The position numbers and the translations under genes were made by a program. From NCBI GenBank assembly GCA_030149295.1, contig JASBRV010000003.1, positions 1 to 60,532 on the forward strand: a DNA stretch of 60,532 nucleotides, given 5' to 3'. Position 1 is the first letter of the stretch. Every line of letters starts with the position of its first letter. This document shows positions 41,257 through 48,998 of the stretch, piece after piece. Below the pieces are notes generated by a model. It worked only from the letters and a program-made list of their open reading frames with translations. It ran no database searches and was not told where the DNA came from. This DNA is from Bacteriovoracales bacterium (lineage in GTDB: Bacteria > Bdellovibrionota > Bacteriovoracia > Bacteriovoracales > Bacteriovoracaceae).

Positions 41257-42017
41257 GAAATCCTCCAAAGGATACTTGTAAAGAAGTTATCAGCTACCTT
41301 TCCAATAAATGGGAATGCTGGAACTTGGGCGGCGTAACTTCGATAGTTGCGATTTTTCATCAGCCTTTTTTCTTTTTGGCCAGCGCCCCATAAAATATAT
41401 ATTGACCAAGCCGAGGTGAGATATAGATGGTCATAAGTCATATGAGGAGTGGTCCAGATCATAGCAATAAAAGCCGCATAAATGGGATGACGACAAAGAG
41501 TATAAGCACCGTGTTTTGCTAAGCTATATTTCATCTTTTTTCCATGTAGAGAAAGGTACCATTCTTCAATTCCTGACTGGCGAAAAAGACCAGTGGAGAC
41601 CATGGCCCAAAACATGAAAAGCCAGCTAAGAACATAAAGAACATTAAAAATCATCTCTTGAGAACCTGTGAGGTTATAGAGACTTCCTCCAAAATCAACC
41701 CAATAAGAATCAATCAGCACAATCGCAAGACATGAGTGAAGAGAATAGAAGGTCGAGTAGAGAGAATTGGGGATGAGCTTTAGAAAGCTTGTTTTTATCT
41801 TTGAATTTAAGAGTAGGCTATGGGGAACTGAAAAAAAGAGAATGAGTAAGGTATTGATTAATAATCCTACGGGAAGACTATCAAAAGTTTGTCTACCCGA
41901 ACTATCGTAAAGAAACATGAACAAACGGAAAATGGCATAGTGAAAAAGGATGATATTTATAATACCGACTGCGATAAAACTGGGCTTGTTACTAAGGAAC
42001 TTTTTTAATGCCGGCAT
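41253..42017 (-). CDS. Membrane methyltransferase-like protein (NnrU/ICMT-type)
   Basis: About 254 residues with six hydrophobic segments. The sequence HGAYTLCRHPIYAAFIAMIW near residue 175 is the ICMT-type RHP motif, followed by KEKRLMKNRNY. It differs from the other methyltransferase of this cluster in length and has an added N-terminal hydrophobic half, as in NnrU/mddA-like proteins. The ATG at 42017 has an AGAGGAG site. First gene of the minus-strand phenolic-lipid operon. It may modify the lipid a second time. Confidence 0.78.
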   Translation of the reverse strand: MPALKKFLSNKPSFIAVGIINIILFHYAIFRLFMFLYDSSGRQTFDSLPVGLLINTLLILFFSVPHSLLLNSKIKTSFLKLIPNSLYSTFYSLHSCLAIVLIDSYWVDFGGSLYNLTGSQEMIFNVLYVLSWLFMFWAMVSTGLFRQSGIEEWYLSLHGKKMKYSLAKHGAYTLCRHPIYAAFIAMIWTTPHMTYDHLYLTSAWSIYILWGAGQKEKRLMKNRNYRSYAAQVPAFPFIGKVADNFFTSILWRIS

Positions 42018-42066
42018 TACGACTCCTCTGTTAGTGAATATTCTCGTCCTGAATAACAAATTTTTC

Positions 42067-42134
42067 TATAGGACAAGATACCTACATTCTTGTAAAATCA
42101 GCCTATTAATTAACTTTTATAGGTCAACTACCCT
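42067..42134. promoter_or_regulatory. Pair of direct repeats between divergent operons
   Basis: TATAGGACAAGATACCT at 42067-42083 and TATAGGTCAACTACCCT at 42118-42134 are similar at 13 of 17 positions and 51 bp apart. They lie between the two divergent operons of the phenolic-lipid locus and may be binding sites for the LuxR-type regulator encoded beside them. Confidence 0.3.
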
Positions 42135-42141
42135 AAGTCAT

Positions 42142-42639
42142 ATGTACTCAAGTGAACGCATTTTTATTGGTTTTTTATTGGGGTTGGTCGGCGTTTTAAC
42201 GGCGATCGATGTCATTGAAGACTTTCAAGAAGGAACCCAGTTAAGGCATCTTGGTCTAGATTTGGGCATTGCTATGGCTTCTTTCTTTGCAGTAGCCCTA
42301 CTTATTTGGAAAATGACAAAGGATAAAAGAAGAATTCAAGTGCTTGTTAAAGAAAAAACTATTCTTCAAGAAATTGCTGAGAAATATGAAACAAAGTCTC
42401 GACTTCTTGTGGAGGGACTAAGTAGTCAAATTGACAGGGAATTTAATAACTGGAGCCTAAGTGAAGCAGAAAGAGAGGTCGCTCTCTTCCTTCTTAAGGG
42501 TCTTACGACTCATGAAATTTCCGAAATTAGAAATAGTGCGGAAAAAACAGTTCGTCACCAAAGTGCAGCGATTTATAAGAAAGCTGGTTTAAAGGGGAGG
42601 GGGGAGCTTCAAGCCTACTTTCTAGAGGATCTCCTTTGA
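42142..42639 (+). CDS. Membrane-anchored LuxR-type regulator (paralogue)
   Basis: A 165-residue protein from the ATG at 42142 with two membrane helices (residues 7-22 and 38-55), a coiled coil (KEKTILQEIAEKYETK) and a C-terminal LuxR helix-turn-helix (SEAEREVALFLLKGLTTHEI and on). The ending LQAYFLEDLL is almost the same as that of the protein at 27788-28312 (LIAYFLEDLL). It overlaps the MMPL exporter start (4 bases) so it forms a pair with it, divergent from the PKS operon. The likely role is local control of phenolic-lipid genes. Confidence 0.8.
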   Translation: MYSSERIFIGFLLGLVGVLTAIDVIEDFQEGTQLRHLGLDLGIAMASFFAVALLIWKMTKDKRRIQVLVKEKTILQEIAEKYETKSRLLVEGLSSQIDREFNNWSLSEAEREVALFLLKGLTTHEISEIRNSAEKTVRHQSAAIYKKAGLKGRGELQAYFLEDLL

Positions 42640-44597
42640 AAAGGATGTCTCCTTTTTTCCTGCTTCTTTTAATTGGTCTTACAATTTTTGGTGTAGTTTG
42701 GACTCAAAGTTTAAAACAGTTAAATAAAGAGACCATTTTTCTAACTGCTAAAGGACAAGAGAAATATAGATCTTTTAAAAGTGATTTTAACATTCGATCA
42801 CTTGTTATTGGCAAAATAAGCTCTGTTAATGCTCAAGCAATTTATCCTCTTATCAAAAAAGAATGTGGCGAAGTTTGTGAGGTCTTGGATAAATCGAGTC
42901 TTCCTGTAAATGATACTATTCGTCTGGTAAAAGGCGAGGAAGAAGCTTTTATTTTAATTCAAAATGAAGAAACTTCAGATTCTCAATTTAAGTTAGTTTT
43001 GAAAAACATTATAGAGAGTAAGGAAGGAAGTCTTATTGACTTCTCTGGTGTTCCCTACACAAATATTTTGCTGGATAAGTATTCAAAAAAGATTAAGTCT
43101 GTAATTTTCCCAAGTCTCTTTGGTGGAGTTTTTCTTCTTTTACTGATTTATTTGAGAAGTCTTCTTTTTGCTGTAGTGGTATTTTTTCCTGGTCTCATGG
43201 CCGCTAGTTTTTCTTTGGTTTCAACCAAAGCTTTCCTAGGGACAAGTAACCTCATTACTTCAATTATTCCTTTACTCCTATTTGTTATTCAAATGAGTCT
43301 TGTTCTTCATATCCATTATACTGCTATTGAACTTAAAAGCTTACCTTTAGCGATTAAAGACAAAAAAGAGCCCGTATTTCTTATGGTCTTCACAACATTC
43401 ATTGGTTTTGGTTCCCTCTATTTTTCAGAGTTAGAGGCAATCAGTGATTTTGGTATCATGACGGCCTTCCTTCTTATTGCGAGTACTTTATTGTCTTATG
43501 GCTGGATAATTCTTCTCTCGTTTTCATTTCACCGAAGATGGGAACAATATGTTGAGGGAAAGACTTTCCCTTTTCAAAAGTACCTCCAAAGTTTTTGGAG
43601 TATAAAAACGATAATGTTTTTTTCCTTTTTTTCCTTTGTAATAGGAAGCATTGCTTTGAGAAGAGTACCTATTATTACCGATGCAACTCAATACTTTCCT
43701 CTTGAGACTAAAATTCGCGAAAAAATGATCTCTTTATCGGAAAACTTTATAGGAAGTCCTCTTGTTGAAATTCTTTTGCCAAGTATTGATGAGGATTCTC
43801 CTTATGAGAAACTCAAAGAGCTAAATGAAATTGAGAATGAATTGAAGAAAGAGCTACCTGGTCTTATTTTAAGTTCAAATCAACTAGTGCTCATTGGAAA
43901 TGAGGCTTATTCAGGCGAGAAGACCTTTCCAAGCAATAAGTTCTCTTATTTTACGCTTCGATCCCAAATACCTCTCACTTTAAAAGAAGGATATCCTATT
44001 GATCAAGAAAGCGGCTATCGGCTGACCTATTTAGGGGCTCCTTTAAATGTTGACCAATACGAAGTTGTCTTAGATAAAATTAAAAAAGTGACGGAAGGGA
44101 AAGTTCAGTTTAATGGTTTGTATTACCATCTGATGGAAGCTCAAAAGAAAATGATTGGGACTCTTTTTAAAAGTTTCTTTTTAAGTCTTATTTTGATTTC
44201 ATTGATTGCTTTTATTTATTTCAAAAAGTTAAAACTGTTTTTTATTTTCATTATAGTCAATGTAATACCTGTTTTTGCGAGTTTCCCGATAATGTATATT
44301 TTTGGCTTATCATTCAATATAGCCACAGTGATGACTTATAGTATTTCTTTGGGTCTTGTTGTTGATAGCTCTTTTCATATCATTCATACTTTAAATGATC
44401 CTAATCGAGATAGAGACTTTCTTGTCAAGAGTGTTTTAAGACCAATCGTAGGAGCGAGCTTCTTACTGAGTTTTTGTTTTTTTCTTTTTGCAGTAATTGA
44501 CTTCCTTCCCATCAGAGAGTTTGGGATAAGCTTAGGTATCGTCATTCTTTTGGGAATGGTTTTAGACTTAAAAGTTTTACCTTCGCTATATCCTTAA
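42636..44597 (+). CDS. MMPL/RND-superfamily lipid exporter
   Basis: A 653-residue inner-membrane protein with two repeated halves, each with a single N-terminal helix, a periplasmic domain and five clustered helices, as in MMPL-type transporters. The helix-4 type motif in the second half is SISLGLVVDSSFHIIH near residue 568. Members of the type (HpnN, MmpL) move lipids to the outer membrane. It is divergent from the PKS operon and in a pair with the LuxR-type gene. Export of the phenolic lipid is therefore the natural reading, but is inference. Confidence 0.85.
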   Translation: MKRMSPFFLLLLIGLTIFGVVWTQSLKQLNKETIFLTAKGQEKYRSFKSDFNIRSLVIGKISSVNAQAIYPLIKKECGEVCEVLDKSSLPVNDTIRLVKGEEEAFILIQNEETSDSQFKLVLKNIIESKEGSLIDFSGVPYTNILLDKYSKKIKSVIFPSLFGGVFLLLLIYLRSLLFAVVVFFPGLMAASFSLVSTKAFLGTSNLITSIIPLLLFVIQMSLVLHIHYTAIELKSLPLAIKDKKEPVFLMVFTTFIGFGSLYFSELEAISDFGIMTAFLLIASTLLSYGWIILLSFSFHRRWEQYVEGKTFPFQKYLQSFWSIKTIMFFSFFSFVIGSIALRRVPIITDATQYFPLETKIREKMISLSENFIGSPLVEILLPSIDEDSPYEKLKELNEIENELKKELPGLILSSNQLVLIGNEAYSGEKTFPSNKFSYFTLRSQIPLTLKEGYPIDQESGYRLTYLGAPLNVDQYEVVLDKIKKVTEGKVQFNGLYYHLMEAQKKMIGTLFKSFFLSLILISLIAFIYFKKLKLFFIFIIVNVIPVFASFPIMYIFGLSFNIATVMTYSISLGLVVDSSFHIIHTLNDPNRDRDFLVKSVLRPIVGASFLLSFCFFLFAVIDFLPIREFGISLGIVILLGMVLDLKVLPSLYP

Positions 44598-44600
44598 TCT

Positions 44601-45023
44601 CTAACTACAGTGATTTGTCTCAAATTGAATCTCTTCGAGATTCTCCTCAGTCACTGGGATACCTTTCAATTCAATGACTTCATGACCAAAATCAAAAAGA
44701 TAGAGTTTAAGGTCAACAGTCTCTCCAATAGGCACACCGAGGGATGCCATTGTCTCTGTGAAATGTTCCGCCATTTGGCATTTCCAAGCTTTGCCATAAA
44801 GGGCTTTTGCTTCTTTGATAATTTCCTTATAGCCCTTGCCGTTGACCTCTACGATGAAGTGGGTTTTATCTTCATCAAAATATTGCCAATTTTCGACTTT
44901 AATATAATTTCCCCAGCCGAGAAAGAGACCAAAATTGATATTCGTAAAAGGGGATCTCTCTTGGGCCACAGTAGGTGTTGCCAATAAACAGGTGAAAATA
45001 AGAGCGCTTAAAAGCTTTTTCAT
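44601..45023 (-). CDS. Exported protein, unknown family
   Basis: A 140-residue protein with a signal peptide (MKKLLSALIFTCLLATPTVA). The mature domain is alpha/beta and acidic, with KLYLFDFGHEVIELKG near residue 105 and two cysteines (KCQMAEHF and the last NHCS). It shows no family I recognise. It stands alone, convergent with the MMPL gene (3-base gap) and divergent from the TonB receptor. Confidence 0.7.
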   Translation of the reverse strand: MKKLLSALIFTCLLATPTVAQERSPFTNINFGLFLGWGNYIKVENWQYFDEDKTHFIVEVNGKGYKEIIKEAKALYGKAWKCQMAEHFTETMASLGVPIGETVDLKLYLFDFGHEVIELKGIPVTEENLEEIQFETNHCS

Positions 45024-45085
45024 CAGTAATCTCCAGTACTTTTCAATTTATTCTAACTTGTCGTGTTAAGTTATAAGTGATAAAA

Positions 45086-45101
45086 GTTTGATATGTCAAA
45101 C
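45086..45101. promoter_or_regulatory. 16-bp palindrome over the TonB receptor start
   Basis: GTTTGA-TATG-TCAAAC covers the ATG at 45093. Its arms are identical to those at 8837-8852. It may be an operator that blocks ribosome or polymerase access. Confidence 0.4.
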
Positions 45102-47078
45102 AATTGGATTTCGACGACCTTTTTGGGTCTCTCACTTTTTTCTGTGCACGCACAAAACCTCTCCACTGAAATTGAGGAATCCATTGTGGTGGAGGCCAAG
45201 TCTTTTGAGCAATCAGGCCTTATCGATGGTCCGGTAAAAGTTGAAGCCTTAGAAGAGTCTTATATTCAAGAACAGCAATACCAAGATTTATCTCAGGCGA
45301 TTGGCGACATTCCTGGAGTGAGTGTTCAGGAAACAGAGAGAAGGGCAGGGGCAAGTTCAGCACTGATTCAAGGTTTCGGAGAAAATAGTGTATTAGTGAT
45401 GATCGATGGCACGCCCGTTTCGCAAAACAGCTCCTTTGGTTTTGACCTCTCACAAATTGGAGCGGCCGATATAAAAAAAGTCGAGGTGATCAAAGGCGGA
45501 GCGTCTGCACTTTATGGCTCACAGGCCATGGGTGGAGTGATTAACATTGTTACTAAAAAGCCTGTGAAAAAAGATCGTTGGTCTCTAGAAACTTCTCGAG
45601 GCCAAGTGAATGAAGGGGGTGAAAATCACAACCTTCAAATGAATGGCTCGGGAAGAATACTTGGTCTAGGCTATAAAGTGAGCTTCTCTCATCGCGATCA
45701 AGAAGATTTAGACCTGGATACCAGCACGTTAAAAAAAGACGATGTTTCTTTTACCAAAAGTCAGGCTTCAGTTTATCTTGATAAAGAGTGGGGCAGGGGA
45801 CGGACCTTTGCTCAATATATTTATCTCAAGGGAAAGACTTTGAGTACCACCTCAAGGCCATTTAGTTCGAGCTCTTTTGGTACGGCCCTCAACAATACAA
45901 ATACGGTCAACCACAATGTGAGAGTTGGTCACGAAAGGCAGCTTGGTAATGGTCTTTTAAAAATTATAGCTAATCGAGAAACAACTCAAGATGACTTATC
46001 TCTTAACGATAACCCTGAAACTCCCTTTATTGAAACCTTTAAAGACACAAGCTTTGAAGCAAGAAGAGCAGAGGTCATTCTTCGCGATGTGAAATGGGGC
46101 CCACAAACGATTACGATGGGTTTGCTTGCAAGAGAAGACGAGGTTAATCAGGAAACAACTACTCAAGCTGTTGAACAAATTGTGGTGAGAACGACAGATA
46201 TTGCTGATAAAAAAATCAGTTCGTTTGAAGGTTACGTTCAAAATAATATCTTCCTTGGTGATTTTGAAATTTCCCCGGGGGTTCGCTACCAAGATGATAA
46301 GGATTTTGGCTCATTTGTGAGTCCAAAAATGAGCCTTTCGCACTATGGCGATTTTGGAAATCTCAATTTAAAATCATGGCTTGCTGTTGGTACAGGTTAT
46401 CGCACTCCGAGTGTGAAAGAGCGATTTTTTACTCTCGATCATACCAGTGTCGCGAATTATGTGGTTGAAGGAAATAATGAGCTTCTTCCAGAAGAGTCTG
46501 TTAGTTTTCAACTGGGCCAAGAAATCAGAATTTCTGGTGAGCATCGACTCTATGCCAACCTCTTTCTTAATCAAATATCAAATCTTATTGATACGGTAGA
46601 GCGTGAAACGAATACTACGACGAGACTTTTTACTTATGAAAATGTCAGTCAGGCCATTTCTCGTGGTATTGAACTAGGTGTTGATCTAAATATGGCGAAA
46701 GACCTTTTGGGGAAATTAAACTTTTCCTACACAGAGGCCATTAATGAAGAGACGGACCTAATATTAGCCAATCGACCTCTTTATTTGGCCATGGGATCTC
46801 TTCGTTACAAGTACAATCATGACCTCAATATGATCCTTTTGGGACGTTACTCAGGGGCTCAATATGTTGATAATGAAAATACAGAAGTTTCTCCAGATTT
46901 TTTTACCACTGACTTAAAGCTTAATTATCGTTGGTCTAAACAGGTGAGTATCATTGGTAGTTTGAATAATATTTTTGATGTAACGAGAGAGCCTGGCCAA
47001 GACGTTGTGGTGCCAGTTAGGGATTCGCGACCGGCCAGAGGACGAGAAGTATTTTTGGGAATAAGGGCGACTTTGTGA
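45093..47078 (+). CDS. TonB-dependent outer-membrane receptor
   Basis: A 661-residue receptor. The signal peptide (ISTTFLGLSLFSVHA) is followed by a TonB-box-like stretch (EESIVVEA), a plug domain (VLVMIDGTPVSQNSS, VEVIKGGASALYGSQAMGGV) and a 22-strand barrel (FFTTDLKLNYRW near the end). The length is typical. The next gene overlaps at GTGA and encodes a HmuY-like lipoprotein. The pair suggests haem capture and import, although siderophore or vitamin uptake cannot be excluded from the receptor alone. Confidence 0.9.
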   Translation: MSNNWISTTFLGLSLFSVHAQNLSTEIEESIVVEAKSFEQSGLIDGPVKVEALEESYIQEQQYQDLSQAIGDIPGVSVQETERRAGASSALIQGFGENSVLVMIDGTPVSQNSSFGFDLSQIGAADIKKVEVIKGGASALYGSQAMGGVINIVTKKPVKKDRWSLETSRGQVNEGGENHNLQMNGSGRILGLGYKVSFSHRDQEDLDLDTSTLKKDDVSFTKSQASVYLDKEWGRGRTFAQYIYLKGKTLSTTSRPFSSSSFGTALNNTNTVNHNVRVGHERQLGNGLLKIIANRETTQDDLSLNDNPETPFIETFKDTSFEARRAEVILRDVKWGPQTITMGLLAREDEVNQETTTQAVEQIVVRTTDIADKKISSFEGYVQNNIFLGDFEISPGVRYQDDKDFGSFVSPKMSLSHYGDFGNLNLKSWLAVGTGYRTPSVKERFFTLDHTSVANYVVEGNNELLPEESVSFQLGQEIRISGEHRLYANLFLNQISNLIDTVERETNTTTRLFTYENVSQAISRGIELGVDLNMAKDLLGKLNFSYTEAINEETDLILANRPLYLAMGSLRYKYNHDLNMILLGRYSGAQYVDNENTEVSPDFFTTDLKLNYRWSKQVSIIGSLNNIFDVTREPGQDVVVPVRDSRPARGREVFLGIRATL

Positions 47079-48217
47079 AATATATTATTTTAATTTCTTT
47101 ACTACTTTTTTCATGTCGTGACGTCTCTGTGGTGGAAAAACCAAGACCTGTCACAGATTTTAGGGCTTTTATGGAAAAAGGCTCTCCTTATATAAAGGAC
47201 GAGTCTCTTGATCTTTTTCTTAAGAAGCCTTGGTACACTTACGATGAATCTAATCACATTATTTGGCCTAATTTTCAGGTCTATGCGCTCAAAAGTAGGG
47301 GGCGCTATTATAAGGTTCAGATCATTGATTACTATCAGGGTACACTACCTGGTCATCCCACTTTAAGAATAGAAGAGCGAAGACAAAGCTCTTATGAAGT
47401 GAGCTTTGAAGCCCAAGGCTGTGGTAATGTGTATACCAATCTTGATTTTAAAGAGTGTATTAAAGACCCTGAAACCAATATCTATACTTATTTCAATATC
47501 CGAAACCAAAGTTCTTGGAAAATGTCAGATCAAGAGGCAAAAGAGAATAACGACTGGGATATTGCCCTTAATGGCACAGAGGTAAAAATTAATTCGGGGA
47601 TAAATGGACCAGGTGATGTTCGCATAGCTCCCCTTTATCTATATGGAAGCTTTTTTGATGGAGAGATTGCGGATTTTCAGGCCCTCGCAGAGGTAAGCTT
47701 CTCAGATAAAGGAGAGCGATTTTTCAACCTTAATTATGATCTTCCTCGTGCCACTTATAGTCTTCCTCCAGGAGTTGAAAGAGTTGTTGATGAGCGCTTT
47801 TGGCTTAAAAGTGAAGAGGGTGTATTTTCTTCTAATCCTGATTTTTGGTGGGTACTTAAAGGAGAGAGTGGTTATTATAAATTTAATGTCAAAAGTATAA
47901 GGGAAGATGTGGACACTAGAGAAACTCTTTCAACTTTGACACTTTCTTTTCATCGACAATTACCAAATGAGTCCCAGTTTTCAAAAGAGCGCTTTGAGTG
48001 GAGTTTGCCTCCTATCTCAAGTCGAAAAAGGGTGATTCGTTGGTGTTTAAACTTTAAGAAACGTGAGGTTGTTGATTGTCGTCAAGATCAATGGGATCTG
48101 CGTTTCGGAGCCCTCCAAAGAAGGGGGACTCGCAAGTGGCAATTTTTGGTCAACCTTGGGGCTATCGGGCCACTTAATACTGAAGATGCTAGTTCCTGGA
48201 CTGTCGCTCCTCTTTAA
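47075..48217 (+). CDS. HmuY-like lipoprotein with two related domains
   Basis: A 380-residue lipoprotein: the lipobox LLFSC places the lipid Cys at residue 14. The mature part has two similar halves. The first has VYALKSRGRYYKVQIIDYYQ and then NNDWDIALNGTEVKINSG. The second has WWVLKGESGYYKFNVKSIRE and then DQWDLRFGALQRRGTRKWQF. The WDIA/WDLRF block is the hallmark of HmuY-family haem-binding lipoproteins, here apparently duplicated. It starts with GTG overlapping the receptor stop. It probably extracts haem and hands it to the receptor; its 3' end overlaps the convergent hydroxylase gene by 29 bases. Confidence 0.75.
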   Translation: MKYIILISLLLFSCRDVSVVEKPRPVTDFRAFMEKGSPYIKDESLDLFLKKPWYTYDESNHIIWPNFQVYALKSRGRYYKVQIIDYYQGTLPGHPTLRIEERRQSSYEVSFEAQGCGNVYTNLDFKECIKDPETNIYTYFNIRNQSSWKMSDQEAKENNDWDIALNGTEVKINSGINGPGDVRIAPLYLYGSFFDGEIADFQALAEVSFSDKGERFFNLNYDLPRATYSLPPGVERVVDERFWLKSEEGVFSSNPDFWWVLKGESGYYKFNVKSIREDVDTRETLSTLTLSFHRQLPNESQFSKERFEWSLPPISSRKRVIRWCLNFKKREVVDCRQDQWDLRFGALQRRGTRKWQFLVNLGAIGPLNTEDASSWTVAPL

Positions 48218-48998
48218 AAGGCTCTATAAGTAAACTCAACAGGTCGCTTTCCCCTTTATGTTTTTTTAAACCAATATCCATTACGTGTTGAGTAACATTA
48301 TCGATAGTTTTATGGGTTAAAAAGAGATGATCCCAAAAGCTAAGGCAAAATCCAAAGTTGCTATTGATAAATTGGGACTCAGTCGCATGGTGAACTCGAT
48401 GAAAGCTGGGGGTTACGATAAATTTGGAGAGAAGGATGTCCATCTTTTCAGGGATATTGGCGTTACTGTGATTAAACATTGCAGAAAAGTTTAATAGAAT
48501 TTCAAAAGCAATGATTCCCTCAGCGGGAAGCCCTAGGAAAATAACGATGGAAGCCTTTATAAGAAAAGACAAAAGAATTTCTAAGGTATGAAAGCGTAGT
48601 GCGGTAGAAAAGTCAAAATACTGATCCCCGTGGTGAACCCTATGAAGCCTCCATAAAAGGGGCATGACATGAAAGAGGCGATGCTGCCAATAGATAATAA
48701 AATCCAAAAGGATAATCGTCAGGGGAAGACTTATCCAGAGAGAGAAACTTTTCATTTGAAGGAGGTTCAATCGAAATCCTTCTGAACTTAAGGCCAGAAA
48801 GACAAGAGAAAAGGGAATGAAGAACTTTAAAAGAAGTGAATTGATAATCGTTAGAGCGAGGTGATTGAGTTGGCGCTTTTTTGGAGAAGGACTTCTAAAA
48901 GGTTTTGTCCTTTCCCAAAGATGAAAAAGGAGCATCCCTCCTAAAAAAAAGGCCAGACGTAATACTGTTTGAAATTCTGGCCCCTTTAATTCACTCAA
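48189..48998 (-). CDS. Sterol desaturase/fatty acid hydroxylase family protein
   Basis: A 269-residue membrane oxygenase of the sterol desaturase superfamily. The histidine boxes are HRLFH near residue 106, HRVHH near 118 and HRVHHA near 201, with four hydrophobic segments. The start is TTG, directly adjoining the stop of the BCCT transporter gene, with a GAGAAG site inside that gene. It is the second such enzyme in the window (the other at 9030-9971). The substrate is unknown; membrane lipids are likely. Confidence 0.85.
   Translation of the reverse strand: MSELKGPEFQTVLRLAFFLGGMLLFHLWERTKPFRSPSPKKRQLNHLALTIINSLLLKFFIPFSLVFLALSSEGFRLNLLQMKSFSLWISLPLTIILLDFIIYWQHRLFHVMPLLWRLHRVHHGDQYFDFSTALRFHTLEILLSFLIKASIVIFLGLPAEGIIAFEILLNFSAMFNHSNANIPEKMDILLSKFIVTPSFHRVHHATESQFINSNFGFCLSFWDHLFLTHKTIDNVTQHVMDIGLKKHKGESDLLSLLIEPFKEERQSRN

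Noticed and set aside
41950-42141. N-terminal extension of the LuxR-type protein
   Set aside because: It overlaps the divergent methyltransferase gene and its promoter; the ATG at 42142 begins the first membrane helix.
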